Positions 1-4,488 of a DNA stretch of 14,749 bases are shown one piece after another. Each line of letters begins with the position of its first letter. Position 1 is the first letter of the stretch. The stretch is from an uncultured Oscillospiraceae bacterium (lineage in GTDB: Bacteria > Bacillota > Clostridia > Oscillospirales > Oscillospiraceae), in NCBI GenBank assembly GCA_910588135.1, contig CAJUOT010000060.1, forward strand, positions 1 through 14,749. Direction: 5' to 3'. Position numbers and translations under genes: made by a program. The notes beneath the pieces are model-generated. The model saw nothing but the letters and a program-made list of their open reading frames with translations, was not told the origin of the DNA and searched no databases.

Positions 1-148
1 CGGAAATGGCCAGACCGGCGGCGTCGTCGCCGGCGCGGTTGATCTTGTAGCCGGAAGACAGCTTCTCCAGGTTCTTCTTCATCGCGGAGACGTTGTTGGT
101 GTAGTTGCGGTAGGCGTTCATCGCCATAATATTGTGCTGAATACGCAT
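1..148 (-). CDS. hag: Flagellin, N-terminal part (cut by window edge)
   Basis: Structural subunit of the flagellar filament, exported through the flagellar type III apparatus and polymerised outside the cell. Only the first 49 codons lie in the window. They begin MRIQHNIMAMNAYRN and continue with NLEKLSSGYKINRAGDDAAG, the hallmark of the flagellin D0/D1 N-terminal helix, so the family assignment is firm even though the variable centre and C-terminus are missing. The ATG at 148-146 is preceded by a strong ribosome site, AAGGAG (plus-strand 158-163), nine bases away. The gene is transcribed away from the spore-protein gene. The sigma-28-like promoter and long leader upstream fit a late-class flagellar gene. 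The symbol could equally be fliC. Confidence 0.95.
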   Translation of the reverse strand, partial: MRIQHNIMAMNAYRNYTNNVSAMKKNLEKLSSGYKINRAGDDAAGLAIS

Positions 149-376
149 GGTGTTATACTCCTTTATAAAATTATTTTTTGTGTTTCGGCTGTCCTTCGCC
201 TCCACACATTCAGAGCTGGGCGCTTTCGCTCCGGCCATCCGGCCGGACTGTCCAGAGCTGGAGCGCTCATATTATTTCAACCGGCTCGTCAGCCGGATGA
301 AACCGTCCTGAGGTCTGAACGAGATTTCATATTACGCCGTTCAAATTTTATGCTCTCAAGTACCCCCCTCGTTCTG
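149..376 (-). promoter_or_regulatory. Long structured 5' leader of the flagellin gene
   Basis: About 225 nt separate the sigma-28-like promoter from the flagellin ATG. The leader RNA contains a strong stem-loop (plus 274-302): CCGGCU paired with AGCCGG around a GACG loop, extended by UUUCA/UGAAA past a U-U mismatch. It also has a GGCC-GGAU-GGCC hairpin with GGA in the loop and a GC-GAAA-GC tetraloop. GGA occurs seven times, including in the ribosome site AAGGAG. CAGAGCTGG followed by GCGCT occurs twice (211-224 and 253-267). GGA in loops and at the ribosome site is how CsrA represses hag in Bacillus subtilis; CsrA control here is inference. Confidence 0.5.
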
Positions 377-382
377 TTTTAT

Positions 383-409
383 TTGTCGGCTCTATCTCAG
401 GATAATTAA
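383..409 (-). promoter_or_regulatory. Sigma-28 (SigD/FliA)-like promoter for flagellin
   Basis: On the minus strand the -10 element GCCGACAA (plus 383-390) matches the flagellar consensus GCCGATAA at seven of eight positions. Fifteen bases upstream is TTAA (plus 406-409), three of four against TAAA; with a 14-base spacer TAAT fits equally well. Transcription would start near 375. A flagellin gene is the expected target of this sigma factor, which strengthens an otherwise short motif match. Confidence 0.65.
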
Positions 410-414
410 TACTT

Positions 415-440
415 TTTCGCAAAAAATTTTTTGGGCGAAA
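415..440. promoter_or_regulatory. A6T6 palindrome upstream of the flagellin promoter
   Basis: TTTCGC (415-420) and GCGAAA (435-440) form an inverted repeat around AAAAAATTTTTT. It sits directly upstream of the -35 element of the flagellin promoter, where an UP element or a bent operator would lie. The A6T6 block should be intrinsically bent. Function is inferred from position only. Confidence 0.35.
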
Positions 441-548
441 TCATATGCTATTCCGTCCATCTTTTTTTCACATTGCTGGCGTGGCTCGTCCTCCTGCCGT
501 TCAAGCCGCTCTGTGCCGCACGGCCATGCCTGTTTTCCTCAAAAGGCG

Positions 549-588
549 GCAGAGCCCCGCGCCGTGTGCCAGCGGCGCGGGGCTCTGC
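549..588 (-). terminator. Rho-independent terminator behind the spore-protein gene
   Basis: A perfect 16-bp G+C-rich stem (549-564 with 573-588) and an 8-base loop lie 15 bases beyond the spore-protein stop. On the minus strand four T follow after CGCC; on the plus strand TTTT follows the stem at once (589-592), so the element may terminate both ways. Between it and the flagellin control region (441-540) I see no gene, RNA or repeat I can support. Confidence 0.75.
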
Positions 589-603
589 TTTTCAGGGCGG
601 GCG

Positions 604-870
604 CTAAACCGTCAGTCCGGCGGCATAGCGCACGGTGATCCCATGCCCTTGGGCCGTCCGGCTCTCCCGGCGGAAACTCGCGCTTCTCACGGGACACACG
701 TTCTTGACCATCTGGCCGCCCACGGAGCCAGCCTGCTTGCTGGTCAGGTCGCCGTTGTAACCCTGCTTCAGGTTGACGCCCACCTCGTTGGCCGCCTCCA
801 TCTTGAACTTGTCCATGGCCTCGCGGGCGCCGGGCACCACCAGACGGTTGGAATTATTCGTGTTAGACAT
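604..870 (-). CDS. Alpha/beta-type small acid-soluble spore protein with atypical C-terminus
   Basis: Forespore protein that coats and protects DNA in the dormant spore and is degraded at germination. Residues 1-56 are a clear family match: NRLVVPGAREAMDKFKMEAA, then NEVGVNLKQGYNGDLTS, then the second DNA-binding motif ending GGQMVK. The germination-protease region is KMEAANEVGV. Family members normally end about 8-12 residues after MVK; here a 32-residue tail rich in arginine and serine follows, with a cysteine (Cys59), giving 88 residues in total. The tail resembles nothing I recognise in the family. The ATG at 870 has AAGGAG (plus 880-885) ten bases upstream. Single gene with its own sigma-G-like promoter and terminator. 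The tail may be a local rearrangement or a real variant. Confidence 0.9.
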   Translation of the reverse strand: MSNTNNSNRLVVPGAREAMDKFKMEAANEVGVNLKQGYNGDLTSKQAGSVGGQMVKNVCPVRSASFRRESRTAQGHGITVRYAAGLTV

Positions 871-930
871 ATCCGTTTTCTCCTTTTTATCGTTGGTTGT
901 TGTTTCTCTGTCGGATCGGGAATCCGAGCA

Positions 931-959
931 TAGTTTGAGCCGCCGCGTTTTTTCTATGC
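931..959 (-). promoter_or_regulatory. Sigma-G (forespore)-like promoter for the spore protein
   Basis: On the minus strand GCATA (plus 955-959) is followed after 17 bases by CAAACTA (plus 931-937). These match the sigma-F/sigma-G pattern (-35 ending in ATA, -10 CATnnTA), with one mismatch in the -10. Transcription would start near 923, giving a leader of about 50 nt. Spore-protein genes of this class are standard sigma-G targets, so promoter type and gene agree. Confidence 0.6.
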
Positions 960-965
960 GGCGGC
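939..965. repeat. Inverted repeat within the sigma-G-like promoter
   Basis: GCCGCCGC (939-946) and GCGGCGGC (958-965) are perfect inverted 8-mers around an 11-base T-rich loop. They lie across the promoter spacer and -35 edge, upstream of the expected start site, so they act as DNA, not as part of the message. This could be an operator or a leftover terminator stem from the other strand. Confidence 0.4.
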
Positions 966-1088
966 CCCGCTGGTAATTTCCGCTTGCGCAGGAAAAACAG
1001 CTGTCCGTGCCGTCCGCGCTCCCAAGTCCCCATTTTTTCCATTTTTCATGCTGCTTTTCAGGCATAACCGAATATGCAAGATAAGTAT

Positions 1089-1117
1089 TTGCTATTTCGC
1101 GCCGTTCGATGTATGAT
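1089..1117 (+). promoter_or_regulatory. Sigma-A promoter of the amino-acid transporter operon
   Basis: TTGCTA (1089-1094), a 17-base spacer, then TATGAT (1112-1117): four of six and five of six consensus bases at ideal spacing. Transcription would start near 1124, only about ten bases before the ribosome site AAAGGAG at 1133-1139 that serves the upstream ORF. Confidence 0.65.
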
Positions 1118-1147
1118 ATGGGGACAGTGAACAAAGGAGTGAATCAT

Positions 1148-1231
1148 ATGCGTCGAAACGCAGCGCCCTCCGCACGGCAGCCGGCGGGGCGCGGCCGTCA
1201 GGCTCACCGGGGGGCGGCCGCCTATGGATGA
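1148..1231 (+). CDS. Short upstream ORF (27 aa) overlapping the permease start
   Basis: An ATG at 1148 lies eight bases after a strong ribosome site (AAAGGAG, 1133-1139) and opens a 27-codon frame. The peptide begins MRRNAAPSARQPAGRGR, is rich in Arg, Ala and Gly, and has six arginines. It ends at TGA 1229-1231, eight bases beyond the permease ATG (1224), so the two overlap in different frames. The permease start itself has only a poor G-run (1209-1214) as ribosome site. This suggests that ribosomes finishing the short ORF restart on the permease (translational coupling). It could be a regulatory leader peptide, or simply a loading device. Too short to assign to any family. Confidence 0.5.
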   Translation: MRRNAAPSARQPAGRGRQAHRGAAAYG

Positions 1232-1898
1232 GCGCCTGCTGGGTATCCTTCTGGACTCTTTTCCAAAAATCCTGCTGCCGGGGCTGGCAGTCACCATCCC
1301 GCTCACCGTCCTGGCCTTTTCCCTGGCCATGGCCATCGCCGTGGCGGCGGCGCTGGCCCAGTTTGCCCGCGTGCCGGTGCTCACCCAGCTGTGCCGGTTC
1401 TACATCTGGGTGTTCCGGGGCACTCCCCTTCTGGTGCAGCTGTTCGTGGTGTTTTTCGGGCTGCCCCGGGTCGGCGTCACCATTGAGCCCTTCCCCGCCG
1501 CCGTCCTCGTGTTCTCCCTCAACGAGGGGGCCTATTGCGCGGAAATCGTCCGTGCGGCGCTGGAGGCCGTCCCCGCCGGACAGCTGGAGGCCGGGTACTG
1601 CGCCGGGATGTCCTACCTTCAAACCATGCGCCGCATCATTCTCCCCCAGGCCATGCGCACCGCCTTTCCCTCCCTGTCCAACTCCCTGATCGCCATGGTA
1701 AAGGACACCTCCCTGGCCTCCAACATCACCGTCACCGAGATGTTTACGGCCACCCGCACCATCGTGGCCGCCACCTGGGAGCCGCTGGCGCTGTATATTG
1801 AAGTAGGGCTGATTTATCTGCTGTTTTCCACGGTGCTGACCTGGCTCCAGGGCGTGGGGGAGCGGCGGCTGAGCGCCTACCAGGGACAGGGGGGCTGA
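1224..1898 (+). CDS. Polar amino-acid ABC transporter permease
   Basis: Membrane subunit of a type I ABC importer of the His/Glu/Arg/cystine class, forming the channel with a second copy of itself. The 224-residue length is typical. Visible features: TM helices near 18-44, 55-80, 88-110 and 188-212; the class motif FRGTPLLVQL (64-73); and the EAA loop that docks on the ATPase, starting EAGYCAGMSY at 122 and passing through ILPQAMR. The ATG at 1224 is the only ordinary start after the in-frame stop at 1140, and its ribosome site is weak, see the upstream ORF. Three bases separate its stop from the ATPase gene. No second permease gene follows, so a homodimer is expected. Confidence 0.93.
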   Translation: MDERLLGILLDSFPKILLPGLAVTIPLTVLAFSLAMAIAVAAALAQFARVPVLTQLCRFYIWVFRGTPLLVQLFVVFFGLPRVGVTIEPFPAAVLVFSLNEGAYCAEIVRAALEAVPAGQLEAGYCAGMSYLQTMRRIILPQAMRTAFPSLSNSLIAMVKDTSLASNITVTEMFTATRTIVAATWEPLALYIEVGLIYLLFSTVLTWLQGVGERRLSAYQGQGG

Positions 1899-1901
1899 GA
1901 T

Positions 1902-2636
1902 ATGCTGGAAGTGAAAAACGTGAAAAAGTCTTTTGGCGGCCTGGAAGTGCTCAAAGGGGTGGATCTCACCGTCCGCAGGGGGGACGTGGTGGCCATCCTG
2001 GGCCCCAGCGGCTCAGGCAAGACCACCCTGCTCCGGTGCGTCAATTTTCTGGAGACCGCCGACGAGGGCACGCTGGTCTTTGACGCGGAGGAGTTCCAGC
2101 TGGCCCATACCGCCAGACGGGACATCGCGCGGCTGCGGAAAAAGACCGCTTTTGTCTTTCAGGCCTACAACCTGTTTCTCAACAAGACCGCCCTGCAAAA
2201 CGTCACCGAGGGCCTGATTACGGCCCGGAAAATGCCCCGCGCCCAGGCGGAGGAGCTGGGGCGGAGGGCGCTGGAGAAGGTCGGCCTGTCCGACCGCCGG
2301 GATTACTACCCCGGCCAGCTGTCCGGCGGCCAGCAGCAGCGGGTGGCCATCGCCCGGGCCATCGCCGCGGAGCCGGAGATCATCTATTTTGACGAGCCCA
2401 CCTCCGCCCTGGACCCCGAGCTCACCGGGGAGGTGCTGGCAGTCATGCGGCGGCTGGCGGAGGACGGCATGACCATGCTGGTGGTCACCCACGAGCTGGG
2501 CTTCGCCCGCACCGTGTCCAGCCATACGGCGTTCATGGAAGGGGGCGTGGTGGTGGAGTCCGGCCCGTCCCGGGAGGTGTTCGGCCACCCCAGGCAGGAG
2601 CGCACCCGGGCCTTCCTCCAGACGGACGGGGGATAA
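1902..2636 (+). CDS. Amino-acid ABC transporter ATP-binding protein
   Basis: Cytoplasmic ATPase that powers the adjacent permease. All motifs are intact in the 244 residues: Walker A GPSGSGKTT (34-42), Q-loop Gln87, signature LSGGQQQRVAIARA (140-153), Walker B IIYFDEPTSALDP (160-172) and switch His197. The sequence is of the GlnQ/HisP/TcyC type (polar amino acids) in length and in the VNFLE segment after Walker A. AGGGGGG at 1888-1894 serves as ribosome site, inside the end of the permease gene, so the two are translated together. The alpha/beta hydrolase gene begins 18 bases after the stop. Confidence 0.95.
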   Translation: MLEVKNVKKSFGGLEVLKGVDLTVRRGDVVAILGPSGSGKTTLLRCVNFLETADEGTLVFDAEEFQLAHTARRDIARLRKKTAFVFQAYNLFLNKTALQNVTEGLITARKMPRAQAEELGRRALEKVGLSDRRDYYPGQLSGGQQQRVAIARAIAAEPEIIYFDEPTSALDPELTGEVLAVMRRLAEDGMTMLVVTHELGFARTVSSHTAFMEGGVVVESGPSREVFGHPRQERTRAFLQTDGG

Positions 2637-2654
2637 ACGCAAGGAGGGAACGCG

Positions 2655-3608
2655 ATGGAAAAAGCCAAGAAAACCGGCCGGGGCCGGAAGATTGCCCTGA
2701 TTGTGCCGGCGTGTGTGCTGGCGCTGCTGGCGGGAGCGCTGGCCTTCGCCGGAAATTATCTGTTTCACTTTGCCCTGGACCCCGAGTTTGGCGGCATGGT
2801 AAGCGGCTACGACCCGGAGGTTGACACCCTGGAGGGGGACGCCGCCTGGTTTGCCGAACACAGCGAGGACCGCTGGCTGGAGAGCCACGACGGGCTGAAG
2901 CTCCACGCCCTGTACCTGCCCCAGGAGGGGGAAAGCCACAAATATGCCGTGATCTGCCACGGCTACGGCAGCATCCCCCAGTACGGGGGCCGGTTCGCCG
3001 CCTGGTTTTACGATCAGGGCTACCACGTTCTGGCTCCCGCCGCCCGGGCCCACGAGCTGAGCGAGGGCCGCTATGTGGGCATGGGCTGGCCGGAACGGCG
3101 GGACATCGCGGCCTGGGCGGACACCCTGGCGGAGCAGGACCCGGAGGCGGAGATCGTGCTGTTCGGTGTGTCCATGGGCGGGGCCACGGTGATGATGACC
3201 GCCGGGGAGGCCGGCCTGTCCCCCAATGTGAAGTGCGTCATTGAGGACTGCGGCTATACCTCCGTGTGGGACGAGTTCGCGGGGCAGCTCCAGGAGATGT
3301 TCGGCCTGCCCACCTTCCCGGTGCTGGACGCCGCCTCCCTGGTGACGCAGATTCGGGCGGGGTACTCTTTCAAGGAGGCGTCGGCGGTGGAACAGCTGAA
3401 AAAGACCAGCCTGCCCATGCTCTTCATCCACGGCGAGGACGACACCTTTGTGCCCTATGCCATGCTGGATGTGGCGTATGAGGCCTGCGCCAGCCCGGAC
3501 AAGGAAAAGCTGTCCGTCCCCGGCGCGGGCCACGGCGAGGCCTCCTGGCAGGACCCGGAGCTGTACTGGTCCACGGTGGAGGCGTTTTTGGACAAGTATA
3601 TAAACTGA
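2655..3608 (+). CDS. Membrane-anchored alpha/beta hydrolase
   Basis: Serine hydrolase of unknown substrate. Residues 12-33 form one hydrophobic helix after a lysine/arginine-rich start, so the catalytic domain is probably anchored outside the membrane. The fold motifs are complete: HGYG (102-105) as oxyanion region, nucleophile elbow GVSMGG with Ser173, HGEDDTFVP with the acid probably Asp263, and GAGHGEA with His293. It resembles the YqkD/Bem46-like group. AAGGAGGG (2641-2648) gives a strong start at 2655. It sits between the ATPase and the binding protein, 18 and 19 bases from its neighbours, so it is co-transcribed with the importer. A role in releasing an amino acid from an ester, amide or peptide before uptake is inference only. 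Confidence 0.88.
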   Translation: MEKAKKTGRGRKIALIVPACVLALLAGALAFAGNYLFHFALDPEFGGMVSGYDPEVDTLEGDAAWFAEHSEDRWLESHDGLKLHALYLPQEGESHKYAVICHGYGSIPQYGGRFAAWFYDQGYHVLAPAARAHELSEGRYVGMGWPERRDIAAWADTLAEQDPEAEIVLFGVSMGGATVMMTAGEAGLSPNVKCVIEDCGYTSVWDEFAGQLQEMFGLPTFPVLDAASLVTQIRAGYSFKEASAVEQLKKTSLPMLFIHGEDDTFVPYAMLDVAYEACASPDKEKLSVPGAGHGEASWQDPELYWSTVEAFLDKYIN

Positions 3609-3627
3609 AACAAGGAGCGATGCAAGC

Positions 3628-4446
3628 ATGAATGGAAAACGGTTTGCGGCGGCGCTCATCGCGCTGGCGCTGTGCCTGGCCGCTCTGGCGGGCTGCGCCC
3701 GGAAGGAGCCGCAGGCGGCCGATGCGGGGGACGACCTGCTCGCCGCCATCCAGGCCAAAGGAGAACTGGTGGTGGCCATGGAGGGCACCTGGTCCCCCTG
3801 GACCTACCACGACGGCAGCGGCGCGCTGGTGGGCTACGACGTGGAGGTGGCCCGGGCCATCGCGGAGAAGCTGGGCGTGGAGGCCGCCTTTGTGGAGGGT
3901 GACTTCAACGGCCTGCTGGAGGGCCTGGAGGTGGGCCGGTACGACATGATCGTCAACGGCGTGGACATCACCCCGGACCGCCAGGAGAAGTTTGACTTCT
4001 CCATCCCCTACGCCTTTAACAGAACCGCCGTGATCGTCCGGGGGGACGATCACGCCATCCAGGCCATGGAGGATCTGGAGGGCAGGAGCACCGCCAACAC
4101 CATCGCCTCCACCTATGCGGACGTGGCCCGGAAGTACGGCGCCAACGTCACCGGCGTGGACGATCTGAACCAGACCTTCGAGCTGCTGCTCACCGGGCGG
4201 ATCGACGCCACCCTGAACGCCGAGGAGACCTACTACGACTACATGAAGGCCCACCCGGACGCCAATTTGAAGGTGGCCTGCCTGGACCCGGAGGCCACCG
4301 AGGCGGCCATCCCCATGCGCAAGGGAGACGGCGCCGCGTCCCTGCGGGAGGCGGTGGACGCCGCCCTGCGGGAGCTGTCCCAGGACGGCACGCTGACGCA
4401 GCTGTCCATCAAATATTTCGGCAGGGATATCTCCCAATATCAATAA
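3628..4446 (+). CDS. Amino-acid ABC transporter solute-binding lipoprotein, cystine-type
   Basis: Extracytoplasmic receptor that delivers the ligand to the permease. A lipoprotein signal peptide ends in the lipobox LAGC, so Cys23 is lipidated after cleavage. The mature part is a family 3 binding protein: EGTWSPWTYHD (52-62), VGYDVEVARAIAEKLGV (68-84), and ITPDRQEKFDFSIPY (114-128) with the ligand-binding Arg118. The TPxRQxKxDFSxPY segment and GDFNGLLEGL resemble L-cystine receptors (TcyA/FliY type), so cystine or a related amino acid is the best guess; specificity cannot be read with certainty. Ribosome site AAGGAG at 3612-3617. Last gene of the operon, followed by a strong terminator. Confidence 0.92.
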   Translation: MNGKRFAAALIALALCLAALAGCARKEPQAADAGDDLLAAIQAKGELVVAMEGTWSPWTYHDGSGALVGYDVEVARAIAEKLGVEAAFVEGDFNGLLEGLEVGRYDMIVNGVDITPDRQEKFDFSIPYAFNRTAVIVRGDDHAIQAMEDLEGRSTANTIASTYADVARKYGANVTGVDDLNQTFELLLTGRIDATLNAEETYYDYMKAHPDANLKVACLDPEATEAAIPMRKGDGAASLREAVDAALRELSQDGTLTQLSIKYFGRDISQYQ

Positions 4447-4456
4447 ACAGCATAAA

Positions 4457-4485
4457 GGGAGGCCCCCGGCGGGGGCCTCCCTTTT
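4457..4485. terminator. Bidirectional terminator between convergent operons
   Basis: GGGAGGCCCCC (4457-4467), loop GGC, GGGGGCCTCCC (4471-4481), then TTTTCTTTT on the plus strand. On the minus strand the stem is followed by TTTATG. It starts ten bases after the binding-protein stop and ends a few bases from the kinase stop, so it can close both operons. Confidence 0.9.
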
Positions 4486-4488
4486 CTT

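Noticed and set aside
272..305. CUGACGA followed by GAAA in the flagellin leader, resembling a hammerhead ribozyme core, and a possible cyclic-di-GMP riboswitch there.
   Set aside because: The spacing leaves no proper stem II, and the bases form a better simple hairpin. None of the conserved cyclic-di-GMP aptamer segments I know is present.
604..700. A frameshift explaining the odd end of the spore protein.
   Set aside because: Reading either other frame after MVK gives an early stop or an unrelated Arg/Pro-rich sequence, not the family ending.
445..933. A 162-codon plus-strand frame and an overlapping 67-codon frame (773-976).
   Set aside because: They run antisense across the terminator and the spore-protein gene, lack ribosome sites and show no domain.
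1050..1094. Imperfect inverted bases (ATATGCAA, then ATTTGCTAT) upstream of the transporter promoter as an ArgR, CodY or CymR site.
   Set aside because: The match to each known box is poor, and short A/T-rich symmetry is expected by chance near a promoter.
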